Shown here one piece after another: positions 5,702 to 13,040 of a stretch of DNA of 13,793 bases. Source of the DNA: Ignavibacteriales bacterium. Lineage in GTDB: Bacteria; Bacteroidota; Ignavibacteria; UBA10030. The position numbers were made by a program, and so were the translations under genes. Under the pieces are notes generated by a model. The model was not told the origin of the DNA, did no database searches, and worked only from the letters and a program-made list of their open reading frames with translations. The stretch is from contig JACRFF010000346.1 of assembly GCA_016218005.1 (NCBI GenBank), positions 1-13,793 of the forward strand, in the 5' to 3' direction. Within the stretch, counting starts at the first letter, position 1; each line of letters starts with the position of its first letter.

Positions 5702-6837
5702 TTCAGAACTTTTCTCCCTTTCCAATTGCTTGGCAGAATCTGTGCTGCCGCAGTTACGATGAGGATGTACGGCATGTGTAAAAGTTCCGCAATGAGGAAA
5801 TCAAGAATCCTAAACCGCTCGTCCAACATTCGCGCGCCGAGGCGGAGCGTCCAATAGTCGATCACCATCTTCATGCCAAAAAAAAGTGCGGCAGGAATTG
5901 CTGCGCGCGGCATCCACAAACTCAGGCAGACTGTCGCTGCCCAAAGGAGGAAGGCAAAATAAATTCCGGAAAGTTCCCAGAGAAGCGACGTGCGTTCGTA
6001 TCTTCCCTGCATTTCTCCCCAACGCAACCGTTGATGCCAAAAACTGCGCACCGATCTGGAGGGGCGAGTAAAAACTTTTGCACCAGGCGCAGAGGCAAAA
6101 GCAATCTTGCCTAATTGGCGGATGAAAACTTTGTGCATCAACGTTTCTTCATCCGATTTGATCGCGTTGAAATCAAACCCGCCGGTCGCTTGATACAAGC
6201 TGCGCCGAAAAGCAAGATTCGCTCCGCTGGCATTGATCGGAGATTGAATTCCAATTCTGCCGGCAGAAGTCAGGACAAGGCCGAAGAATTCCAATGCACG
6301 GAGGCGCGCAAAGAACTCAGGCCTCGGCAATTCCGCAACCGGCCCAGAGACAAATCCAACTTCGGGAGTGAAGTAGGAGACCATTTCAGCGACCCACGTT
6401 GGGGAGGTTTCGCAGTCGGCGTCGGTCGTCAGCACGATTTCAGCGGCGGCGTGCTCGATGGCACACGCAATTGCCTCCGGCTTTCGGCCCCGTTTTTTTG
6501 TCGGACGATAGTTCTTTTCCATTCCTAATTGCACCAACTGAATCCGTGGATTCTTCAACGCATAGGAACGAACGATCTCCGCGGTTCGGTCTTCCGACCC
6601 ATCATCCGATATGATGATCTGCACTTTTTCTGCCGGGTACGTTTGGGCAAGCAAAGCGTCGAGACATCGCGAAAGGTTTTCCTGTTCGTTTCTGGCCGGC
6701 ACAATGACTGTGGCCTGCGGCTGCGCCGTCGTCCTCGATTGAGCCAGCAGGAGACGCAACCCGCGCCGTGCATTGCCCACAAACCAGAGATAGTACAGTG
6801 CCGACACAGCCAAAACAATTGAAGCAATCTCAACCAT
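5680..6837 (-). CDS. Membrane-bound family 2 glycosyltransferase with intact QxxRW
   Basis: This 385-residue protein has an N-terminal membrane helix (about 3-21), a GT-A domain, and a C-terminal membrane region (about 286-309, 313-330, 345-367). The full set of GT2 marks is present: TVIVPARNEQE (43-53), SDDGSEDRT (77-85), DADC (139-142), the SDEE base region (228-231) and HQRLRW (268-273), which carries QxxRW, the processive-synthase signature shared with chitin, PNAG and cellulose synthases. A short basic insert, RPTKKRGRKPEA (111-122), sits in the nucleotide-sugar region. The start is ATG, nine bases after the stop of the Wzi-like gene, with a GGCGGA stretch in between. It is the best candidate in the window for making the glycan chain, with the deacetylase next to it modifying the product. 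The exact sugar is unknown. Confidence 0.9.
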   Translation of the reverse strand: MVEIASIVLAVSALYYLWFVGNARRGLRLLLAQSRTTAQPQATVIVPARNEQENLSRCLDALLAQTYPAEKVQIIISDDGSEDRTAEIVRSYALKNPRIQLVQLGMEKNYRPTKKRGRKPEAIACAIEHAAAEIVLTTDADCETSPTWVAEMVSYFTPEVGFVSGPVAELPRPEFFARLRALEFFGLVLTSAGRIGIQSPINASGANLAFRRSLYQATGGFDFNAIKSDEETLMHKVFIRQLGKIAFASAPGAKVFTRPSRSVRSFWHQRLRWGEMQGRYERTSLLWELSGIYFAFLLWAATVCLSLWMPRAAIPAALFFGMKMVIDYWTLRLGARMLDERFRILDFLIAELLHMPYILIVTAAAQILPSNWKGRKVLKWQILSF

Positions 6838-6846
6838 CGTGTCCGC

Positions 6847-8454
6847 CTACCAGAAACCGTATTTCAACGTTGCTGAAACTTCCGGCTCGAAACCATGATT
6901 GGCGGTCGGATTATTTTCATCCTTCAAGCTGAACCATCGCACTTTGAGGTCGAAGAATGCGTCGCGGAGCGGTTCGTAGTGTGCATAGACGCCGAAGGAA
7001 CGCTCGTGGCGTTGCAAACCATAGATGAGGTCAAGCTTCAATGTGTCGAGGTACTGATATGCGACGTCGGTCTTGCCGCCTTTGCGAAACACTTCGGAAA
7101 AAAGGCCGAGCTTCAATTCCCGCATCGGTCGGTACGTTGCTTCAAAAAAAACGTCGTCGGCGTTTTGCCCGATCCAATGTCCCATATCAAAACCATTGTT
7201 GGTAAAGTTTGCCGCCGTGTATTTGTGGCTGTACACCCACGGGTTGACAAACGTATACTCGCCGGTGAATTCGAAATTCGGAAGGCCGATATCGTAGGTC
7301 TGAAATCCGACCGTGATGGCGTGCTGATTGCGCGCCTTGTCTCCCGCCAAAGCGCGTTCGAGCGAAAACTCATCGATGAAGATGGTGGAGTACACGTTCA
7401 CATTGGGAATGAGGTTCAAATCCAGATTGCCGAAGAATTGCACGTTGTCGGTATCGCGATTGTAATGCTCTCCGGACTTGAAGAACATGATCGGAAGCAA
7501 ATAGAGCAGCGATGGAGAGCGATCGCTGTAGACAATCGACTCGCCAAAAGAAAAATCCACGCCGCGGGTGAGCGTTGCTTCAAGAATATGCGCCGCCATG
7601 TATTTTGGCCGATCCACCGGACGATAGAAATCAATGAGTGCGGAATTGTTCGTGTGGTAGGAGCGAAGCGAATCGACAATTCCAGACTTCAGTTCGGCGT
7701 GGATGTACGTAAAATCCAACCACGAGGCGACGGTCACGCGAAGCTTGATTTGCGGCGCAGGTGGCGCCTTGCGGCCAAACACCAACGACCCGTTTCTGCC
7801 GAGCGACCAGTTGTTTTCAAAATTTTCCAGCGAGAATTCCATTCCTTTCCATCCATAGCTAATCTGCACCTTCGTCAAGTCGAATTCAATTTTATCCTTG
7901 TTCTGCTGCCCGACGACTATGCCTTCGTCCGGCGAGTTGCGTCGCAACGGATCGCTCAATCCGCCCGACTCACCGTTGTCCATGAAATTGAAATAGAATC
8001 CAAGTTCTTTGAAGATCGAGCCATACATCACGGCGCCACGCATTTCGTGGAAGCGGTATTCGCCTACGGCTTTTCTATAGTCGGCTTGAACCAACGGATC
8101 AATATGCGCTTCACCGTCGATCGTGTTCATTGTGGCCAGATGCCAGCGCCGTTCACGTGGCGCTGCTGTGGAATCTATCCGATAGAGTTCGTCGGCAAAC
8201 TCGACTCGATAGTAGTCGAAGGTTTCCTTCTCCAACCGACTCATCCGGTCGCGATGCGATTCAAGCTTGAGCAGAATCTCGGCCATCGTTTGCCGCGAAA
8301 TCGGTTTGACGGCATCGCGATAGTCGGTCAAAAACTGTCGCGCCTCCATGCGCTTCAAAAAATCATACGCCTCGTGCGTCGTCGGGATATACGTAGTCTG
8401 ACCGACAAGCATGTGTGTTACGAACACGACGAGGACAAGCAATTGGGATTTCAT
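6847..8454 (-). CDS. Wzi-like capsule-assembly outer-membrane protein
   Basis: The ATG at 8454 gives 535 residues and a clean signal peptide, MKSQLLVLVVFVTHMLVGQ; the ATG follows the stop of the uridylyltransferase gene after seven bases. The start of the mature protein (HEAYDFLKRMEARQFL, then DAVKPISRQTMAEILLKLE) is the helical region found at the N-terminus of Bacteroidota Wzi (Caps_assemb_Wzi) proteins. It is followed by about 400 residues of alternating beta strands ending in LKYGFW with a C-terminal aromatic residue, which suits an outer-membrane barrel. Wzi anchors or organises capsular polysaccharide at the cell surface in Escherichia coli. In other phyla Wzi-like proteins occur with many surface glycans, so the exact role is open. 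It fits the flanking sugar-nucleotide and glycosyltransferase genes. Confidence 0.8.
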   Translation of the reverse strand: MKSQLLVLVVFVTHMLVGQTTYIPTTHEAYDFLKRMEARQFLTDYRDAVKPISRQTMAEILLKLESHRDRMSRLEKETFDYYRVEFADELYRIDSTAAPRERRWHLATMNTIDGEAHIDPLVQADYRKAVGEYRFHEMRGAVMYGSIFKELGFYFNFMDNGESGGLSDPLRRNSPDEGIVVGQQNKDKIEFDLTKVQISYGWKGMEFSLENFENNWSLGRNGSLVFGRKAPPAPQIKLRVTVASWLDFTYIHAELKSGIVDSLRSYHTNNSALIDFYRPVDRPKYMAAHILEATLTRGVDFSFGESIVYSDRSPSLLYLLPIMFFKSGEHYNRDTDNVQFFGNLDLNLIPNVNVYSTIFIDEFSLERALAGDKARNQHAITVGFQTYDIGLPNFEFTGEYTFVNPWVYSHKYTAANFTNNGFDMGHWIGQNADDVFFEATYRPMRELKLGLFSEVFRKGGKTDVAYQYLDTLKLDLIYGLQRHERSFGVYAHYEPLRDAFFDLKVRWFSLKDENNPTANHGFEPEVSATLKYGFW

Positions 8455-8461
8455 ACGCAAG

Positions 8462-9244
8462 TTAGATGGGCGTTGGAACGTCAGCCGTTCGGCGCGAAAG
8501 AATTTTTTCCGCTTCCGCAAGTTGTTCTACGGTGTTGATACCGCGGATTTCATCCGGATGCGGCGCCTCAAGGGCGGAAACTCGTAGGTGGTGTTTCCAA
8601 AAAAAATCAAATACATCGGTCAGATAGTATTCCTTCTGCACATTGTGCGGCGTAATGTGCCGCAAGGATTCAAACAACATCTTCGTGTCGAACACATATA
8701 TGCCCGAGTTGATTTCGCGAACACGCCGTTCTTGTTCGGTGGCGTCTTTGTGTTCGACAATTTTTTCCACCGCCCCATCTGCATGACGCATAACGCGCCC
8801 GTAGCCGGTCGGATCATCGAGCATCGCCGTCAGAACCGTAGCAACCGCGCGTGCGGAGCGATGATGAAGCAATAATCGCTTCAATGTTTCCGTCGTTAAC
8901 AACGGCGCATCGCCGGAAAGAACCAAAACATCCCCGTCGAATCCGGTCAGAATCGATTCAGTCTGCATCACGGCATGGCCTGTTCCTAATTGTTCAGCTT
9001 GGATGGCCGGCACCGCGTTTGGAAATTCTGATTTCAAAAATTCCATCACGGCATCTCGCATGTATCCGACAACGGGAACCACGTCATCGGCGCCGAGGCG
9101 GTACGCCACCTTCATGACGTAGTAGACCATCGGCTTGCCAAGCACCGGATACATCACTTTGGCCTTGGTTGGGTCGTTCATGCGAGTTCCTTTTCCCGCC
9201 GCCAGAACGACAACAGCCAACTTTCGATTTACATCTTGGTTCAT
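8462..9244 (-). CDS. glmU: GlmU-type UDP-N-acetylglucosamine pyrophosphorylase domain, single-domain
   Basis: This 260-residue protein matches the N-terminal uridylyltransferase domain of GlmU: LAAGKGTRM (14-22), KVMYPVLGKPM (29-39), AEQLGTGHAV (83-92), the metal-binding SGDAPLL (110-116), GYGRV (147-151), EINSGIYVF (177-185), NVQKEYYLTD (201-210) and GINT (235-238). The usual bifunctional enzyme is about 450 residues and continues with a left-handed beta-helix acetyltransferase; this one ends soon after GINT. Thus it should make UDP-GlcNAc from UTP and GlcNAc-1-phosphate but cannot acetylate. Single-domain versions are known in several lineages. UDP-GlcNAc would supply the GT2 enzymes downstream and cell-wall synthesis. 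A 108-bp gap precedes it, without a clear Shine-Dalgarno sequence. Another nucleotide sugar cannot be ruled out. Confidence 0.82.
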   Translation of the reverse strand: MNQDVNRKLAVVVLAAGKGTRMNDPTKAKVMYPVLGKPMVYYVMKVAYRLGADDVVPVVGYMRDAVMEFLKSEFPNAVPAIQAEQLGTGHAVMQTESILTGFDGDVLVLSGDAPLLTTETLKRLLLHHRSARAVATVLTAMLDDPTGYGRVMRHADGAVEKIVEHKDATEQERRVREINSGIYVFDTKMLFESLRHITPHNVQKEYYLTDVFDFFWKHHLRVSALEAPHPDEIRGINTVEQLAEAEKILSRRTADVPTPI

Positions 9245-9352
9245 TTCGTGACTACGTCTTTCTTCCTTGGGAAACTTCAGATAAGTTTGCGTGCAACTCG
9301 ACCCATCGGAACGTTAGGTCGCTTCTCATGCGGTCTCAGGCACGTGCCGGCA
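9245..9352 (-). other. accD-glmU spacer, no clear feature
   Basis: This is the longest gap within the minus-strand run (108 bp). It contains a 10-bp perfect palindrome GGCACGTGCC (9339-9348), just after the accD stop, and no T-run, so it is not a convincing terminator. No TAnnTTTG box was found. It may be a site for RNA processing or a weak internal promoter; the sequence does not decide. Confidence 0.4.
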
Positions 9353-10195
9353 TCAATCCTGAAGCATCCGCAAAAGTTTATCCACCGTTGCGCGCATTTC
9401 TTTTCGATGCACCACAAGGTCGATGAATCCTTTTTCTTGAACGAACTCCGCGCGCTGAAATCCTTTGGGGAGGTCTTTGCCGATGGTTTGACGAATGACG
9501 CGGGGACCGGCGAATCCAATCAGTGATCCTGGCTCTGCAATGTGGATGTCGCCCAGCATGGCGTAGCTTGCCGTTACTCCGCCCGTGGTTGGATCGGTGA
9601 GGATAGAAATGAAGGGAACTTTGGCGTCCGCAAGCTGCGCAAGCTTAGCGCTTGTCTTCGCAAGCTGCATAAGCGAGAGCGCACCTTCCATCATCCGCGC
9701 ACCGCCGCTGGACGAAACGATGATGAGTGGATGGCGAAGTTTGCGCGCCGCATCGATGGCACGCGCGATCTTCTCTCCCACCACCGAACCCATGCTGCCG
9801 CCGATGAATCCAAAATCCATGCACGCTATGAGAACAGGCATCCCGGAAATTTTTCCTTTGCCCGTGCGAATGGCATCGTACATCCCCGTCTTCTTGATCG
9901 TTTCTTCGATGCGTTTCGAGTACGGTTTGGAGTCTTCGAACTGAAGCGGGTCCACGGATCGCATCTTTGCGTCCATTTCCTTGAACGAGCCTTTATCCAG
10001 CAAGAGTGAAAAATATTCCTTGCTGCCAACCCGGAAATGGTACTGACACTTTACGCACGTCCAGAGATTGTCTTCCAACTGTTTCTTGTGAATGATTTCG
10101 CCGCACCCGCCGCACTTCGTCCACAAGCCGTCCGGCATATCCTTCTTCGGCGTTTCCGAAGCGATGTTTTCTTGGGATCGTCTGAACCAAGCCAT
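9353..10195 (-). CDS. accD: Acetyl-CoA carboxylase carboxyltransferase beta subunit
   Basis: This 280-residue protein is a complete AccD. An N-terminal zinc ribbon has Cys28, Cys31, Cys47 and Cys50 (CGGC and CVKC). It is followed by the crotonase-fold carboxyltransferase with SSSGGARMMEG (150s-160s), DPTTGGVTAS and GSLIGFAGPRVIRQT. With AccA (not in this window) it forms the alpha2beta2 carboxyltransferase that moves CO2 from carboxy-biotin to acetyl-CoA, making malonyl-CoA for fatty acid synthesis. Length and motifs are normal. The ATG is preceded by AGGAGA at five bases. It is separated from tsaB by a 73-bp spacer with a palindromic element and from the glmU-like gene by 108 bp, so it may form its own transcription or RNA-processing segment inside the run. 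Confidence 0.97.
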   Translation of the reverse strand: MAWFRRSQENIASETPKKDMPDGLWTKCGGCGEIIHKKQLEDNLWTCVKCQYHFRVGSKEYFSLLLDKGSFKEMDAKMRSVDPLQFEDSKPYSKRIEETIKKTGMYDAIRTGKGKISGMPVLIACMDFGFIGGSMGSVVGEKIARAIDAARKLRHPLIIVSSSGGARMMEGALSLMQLAKTSAKLAQLADAKVPFISILTDPTTGGVTASYAMLGDIHIAEPGSLIGFAGPRVIRQTIGKDLPKGFQRAEFVQEKGFIDLVVHRKEMRATVDKLLRMLQD

Positions 10196-10200
10196 AGTGT

Positions 10201-10206
10201 TCTCCT
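10201..10206 (-). promoter_or_regulatory. Ribosome binding site of accD
   Basis: On the minus strand AGGAGA sits five bases before the accD ATG. It is the clearest Shine-Dalgarno site in the twelve-gene run and confirms the accD start. Confidence 0.75.
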
Positions 10207-10225
10207 ATCGTTCAGCTGGGCGCTT

Positions 10226-10266
10226 GCCTGCTCGCCGACGCTCTTCAAGCTTCGGCGAAGGCAGGC
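10226..10266. repeat. Palindromic element between tsaB and accD
   Basis: GCCTGCTCGCCGA (10226-10238) pairs with TCGGCGA-AG-GCAGGC (10252-10266), a 13-bp stem with a two-base bulge and a 13-nt loop. GCAGGC and GCAAGC sequences are repeated just beside it, inside the end of tsaB. It has no T-run, so it is more like a REP-type intergenic repeat or an RNA-processing or stability hairpin than a terminator. Its GC-rich CTTCGGCGAAGG style resembles the hairpins at 2177-2214. Confidence 0.6.
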
Positions 10267-10268
10267 AT

Positions 10269-10937
10269 TCAGCAAGCAGGCTTGACCACAAATTCTTTGA
10301 GATACATCGGCTCTGCGGATGCAAGGTCAGGCAGGTTCCCGCCTCGCCGTAATTGTCGCAGGCCTTCGACCGCCACAACGTCGGCACGCATCAACGACGC
10401 ATAATCCACGAAGGAAAACTCGCGCGGTTTCACATCCGCAAACAATTCTACTCTATCCGTCGTCAATGTTGTTCCGGGCACAAGATGTTTTGCAACACCC
10501 TCGAGGGGCGCTACGGAAATTTCCAAAAGCCTCTGCCACCCGTCAGAATTTACTTGATAGCGAGCCGTATAGAATTCTCCTTGCTTCGCGTCAACTGCAA
10601 TTGAAAACACGCCGCGGCCTCCAGTTTGTTTCCACCTCTCTGCAACGGCATCGAATGTGGAAACGCTGACAAGCGGAATCCCAAGACCAAACGCCAATCC
10701 CTTTGCGCTGCTCATCCCTATGCGAAGTCCGGTGAACGAACCAGGCCCCGCCGAAATCGCAACGGCATCGAGCTGACCGAACGCCACGCCGTGTTGCTCC
10801 AACAATTGGTTCGTCAGCACCTGAAGCTTTTCAGAATGAATGTGCGACTCCGACATTGAAATGCAATCTATCGGCCCCGTATCGTTTGCCAAGCCGACGG
10901 AACAAACTGCGGATGACGTTTCAATTCCCAAAACCAT
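10269..10937 (-). CDS. tsaB: tRNA t6A biosynthesis protein TsaB
   Basis: The ATG at 10935-10937 overlaps the tsaE stop as TGATG; a GTG one codon earlier is the alternative. The 222-residue product has the ASKHA-fold start [16 protein letters not shown] and the hallmark [20 protein letters not shown] (62-81), then [10 protein letters not shown] and a C-terminal PMYL motif. TsaB is the scaffold partner of TsaD in the complex that transfers threonylcarbamoyl to A37 of ANN-reading tRNAs. TsaD and TsaC are not in the window. The C-terminal codons run into a region rich in GCAGGC and GCAAGC repeats (KPAC), so the last few residues may have been changed by a repeat. Confidence 0.95.
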   Translation of the reverse strand: MVLGIETSSAVCSVGLANDTGPIDCISMSESHIHSEKLQVLTNQLLEQHGVAFGQLDAVAISAGPGSFTGLRIGMSSAKGLAFGLGIPLVSVSTFDAVAERWKQTGGRGVFSIAVDAKQGEFYTARYQVNSDGWQRLLEISVAPLEGVAKHLVPGTTLTTDRVELFADVKPREFSFVDYASLMRADVVAVEGLRQLRRGGNLPDLASAEPMYLKEFVVKPAC

Positions 10938-11413
10938 CACGCGAGTGCTCGCTCCTTGCTGGAGATTTCAGCGAACGGTATCTGCGATTCAATCAAACGA
11001 TGGCGTTCATTCGTTCCGTGATTGAATTTCACCACCATGGCAGATGCCGGAAGATGGCTTCCCAATTTTTCTGCCCACTCAATCATGCAGACGCCCCCCG
11101 AAGAGACGATTTCCTCGAAGCCAAGGTCGAGGATTTCTCGCGCCGCATCTATCCGGTACAAATCGAAGTGATAGACGAGCAACTCCTTGCCCGCGCGATC
11201 TTTTCCTGTATAGCGATTCAGTAAAACGAATGTCGGACTTGTAACAGATTCCGTAACGCCCAGCGCCGTGCAGACGCCCTTTGCAAATTGCGTTTTCCCG
11301 CTGCCAAGTTCGCCGATGAGCGCCACAACATCGCCGCGCCGGAGTGTGCTGCCGAACGATCGCCCGGCCATCACCGTCTCATCGGCCGACGTTGTTCTCC
11401 ACGAGCTTGTCAT
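10937..11413 (-). CDS. tsaE: tRNA t6A biosynthesis ATPase TsaE
   Basis: This 158-residue P-loop protein has Walker A GELGSGKT (34-41), the family motifs SPTFVLLNRY (59-68), YHFDLYR (81-87) and IEWAEKLGSHLP (111-122). TsaE binds the TsaB-TsaD complex and hydrolyses ATP to drive cycles of t6A synthesis in tRNA. Its ATG overlaps the porX stop as ATGA, and its stop overlaps the tsaB ATG, so porX-tsaE-tsaB are translationally coupled. A porX-tsaE pair is, to my knowledge, also seen in other Bacteroidota, so this contact is probably old rather than local chance. Confidence 0.96.
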   Translation of the reverse strand: MTSSWRTTSADETVMAGRSFGSTLRRGDVVALIGELGSGKTQFAKGVCTALGVTESVTSPTFVLLNRYTGKDRAGKELLVYHFDLYRIDAAREILDLGFEEIVSSGGVCMIEWAEKLGSHLPASAMVVKFNHGTNERHRLIESQIPFAEISSKERALA

Positions 11414-12972
11414 TTGGGCTGCAACTGAATGACCGGCAAGATCATCTCTTCCATCGAAATGCCGCCGTGCTGAAAGCTATCGCGGTATTGATTCAAATAC
11501 CGGTGATAATCCGTCGGATAGACAAAGTAGTAGTCTTCCTTGGCCATCACGTAATTGGTGGTAACGCTGGATACGTGAAGTTTGAAGTCGGCGGGATTCT
11601 TGACAAAGACTGCTTGCCGCTCGTCGACTTTCAAATTTCTGCCAAACTTGTACCGAAGATTTGTCGAGGCCTCGCGGTCGCCAATGACTTTTGAACCCCG
11701 CAAGCATCGTACGCTGCCGTGGTCCGTCGTGAGAATGATTTTGACATTCTTCTGGCGGCCTAACGTTTTCAGCATGCCAAGCAGTGAGGAATGTTGAAAC
11801 CAAGATTTGGTGAGCGATCGGTAGGCAGCCTCATCGGGTGCGATTTCTTTGAGAAGCGAAGAATCAGACCTGCCGTGGGCGAGCATATCGACAAAATTCA
11901 CAACGACCGAAGTCAGCCGACTTTGCGCGTAGGAAAGAATATTGTTTTCAAACTGGCGGCCGAATTCCGCGTCCAGAATTTTCACATACTTCGATTCCGG
12001 CCTCAACTGAATTCGTTTCCGCTCCAACAACTTGTCCAGCAGCATGTGCTCGTGGCGATTGCGGCTGTTCTCATCCTCTTCGCTTGCCTCCCACACTTCA
12101 GGAAATCGTTTCGCCAGATCGCTGGGAAACAACCCGGCAAAAATGGAATTGCGCGAGTACGGCGTCGCAGTCGGCAAAATGCTGAAGTAGTACTCCTTGT
12201 CAAACGTGAAGTAGTCCGCCAGCAACTCTTCCATCTCCAACCATTGATCAAGGCGCAGACAATCGATAACGAAGAAAAAAACGGAGGATTTCTCGTTGAG
12301 ATGAGGAAGAACGGTGCGCTCGACCACGTCGGGTGAGAGCATAACGCTGCGGTTCGGGCTATCGAGCCAGCTTTGGTATTTCCGCTCGATAAACTTTGCA
12401 AACTCGGCGTTGCATTCCCTTTTCTGATCAAGCAGAGTCTGGCGAAGACCCAGATCGGGGTGCGAATCCAATTCGCGATCCCAATTGGTGATCTTCATAT
12501 AGAGATTGATCCAATCCTTCTCATCCATAGGGCCGGTCAGCGCCATGGAGATTTCGCGGAATTCGTTGATGTAGTCGCGCGAGACGAATTCACCGGTGAT
12601 CTTTTTCGCCTCCAGAATTTTCTTGCACGCCATGAGAATCTGGCTTGGATTGACCGGCTTCACGAGATAATCCGTGATTTTGCTTCCGAGCGCTTCCTCC
12701 ATCAGCGATTCCGCCTCGCTCTTCGTCACCATGACCACGGGAAGTTGGGGGCTGGCTTCTTTGATTTCGGCAAGCGTTTGGAGGCCGCCGAGTCCCGGCA
12801 TCATTTCGTCAAGGAACACGAGGTCGAAAGATTTTTCCTTCACCAACTCGATGGCGTCTTCGCCGTTCGTTGCGGTTTCCACCGCGTAGCCCTTTTGTTC
12901 CAGCAAGCGCAAGTGCGCACGGAGAAGGTCGATTTCATCATCGACCCATAGAATTTTCTTTCTCGTTTCCAT
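11410..12972 (-). CDS. porX: PorX: T9SS response regulator with PglZ effector domain
   Basis: The ATG at 12972 gives 520 residues starting METRKKILWVDDE. Residues 1-125 form a receiver domain with acidic pair Asp11-Asp12, phosphoacceptor Asp55 (FLDEMMPG), Thr83 and Lys105 (VKP). After a helical linker (about 126-215) comes a PglZ domain of the alkaline-phosphatase superfamily: FFFVIDCLRLDQW with Asp237, LPTATPYSRNSIFAG with the probable nucleophile Thr270, VDMLAHGRSD (361-370), TTDHGSVRC with Asp417 and His418, and QHGG with His502. All zinc-ligand positions I would expect are present. In Porphyromonas and Flavobacterium, PorX acts with the kinase PorY to control T9SS genes, and its PglZ domain cleaves oligonucleotides. 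PorY is not in the window. It lies directly downstream of sprA, which supports the T9SS role. Confidence 0.95.
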   Translation of the reverse strand: METRKKILWVDDEIDLLRAHLRLLEQKGYAVETATNGEDAIELVKEKSFDLVFLDEMMPGLGGLQTLAEIKEASPQLPVVMVTKSEAESLMEEALGSKITDYLVKPVNPSQILMACKKILEAKKITGEFVSRDYINEFREISMALTGPMDEKDWINLYMKITNWDRELDSHPDLGLRQTLLDQKRECNAEFAKFIERKYQSWLDSPNRSVMLSPDVVERTVLPHLNEKSSVFFFVIDCLRLDQWLEMEELLADYFTFDKEYYFSILPTATPYSRNSIFAGLFPSDLAKRFPEVWEASEEDENSRNRHEHMLLDKLLERKRIQLRPESKYVKILDAEFGRQFENNILSYAQSRLTSVVVNFVDMLAHGRSDSSLLKEIAPDEAAYRSLTKSWFQHSSLLGMLKTLGRQKNVKIILTTDHGSVRCLRGSKVIGDREASTNLRYKFGRNLKVDERQAVFVKNPADFKLHVSSVTTNYVMAKEDYYFVYPTDYHRYLNQYRDSFQHGGISMEEMILPVIQLQPK

Positions 12973-13040
12973 GTATTTCAAAATTAAAGTAACGATTAAA
13001 GCTCCGAGAATCAAACAACGCCGTTCACCCCGCGCCGCGT
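12973..13040 (-). promoter_or_regulatory. sprA-porX spacer with a candidate Bacteroidota-type -7 box
   Basis: On the minus strand this 68-bp spacer becomes AT-rich toward porX and contains TAATTTTG (12979-12986), a full match to the TAnnTTTG -7 element used by the Bacteroidota housekeeping sigma factor, six bases before the porX ATG. A TTG lies about 25 bases upstream, a little farther than the usual 17-23. There is no Shine-Dalgarno sequence. If active, the promoter would give a nearly leaderless porX mRNA. An AT-rich spacer may match by chance. Confidence 0.35.

Noticed and set aside
6895-8538. Long open frame (547 codons) on the plus strand opposite the Wzi-like gene
   Set aside because: The minus-strand frame has a signal peptide, family-like N-terminal motifs and operon spacing. 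The plus-strand product has no recognisable domain, and such long antisense frames arise easily opposite genes of this composition.
9252-9329. 25-residue minus-strand frame in the accD-glmU spacer
   Set aside because: No ribosome binding site, no recognisable motif and no conservation data; frames of this length are expected by chance.
12973-13014. TTG start adding 14 hydrophobic residues to PorX
   Set aside because: Receiver domains begin just before the ILWVDDE strand. The added residues come from an AT-rich spacer and look like a chance translation of it.
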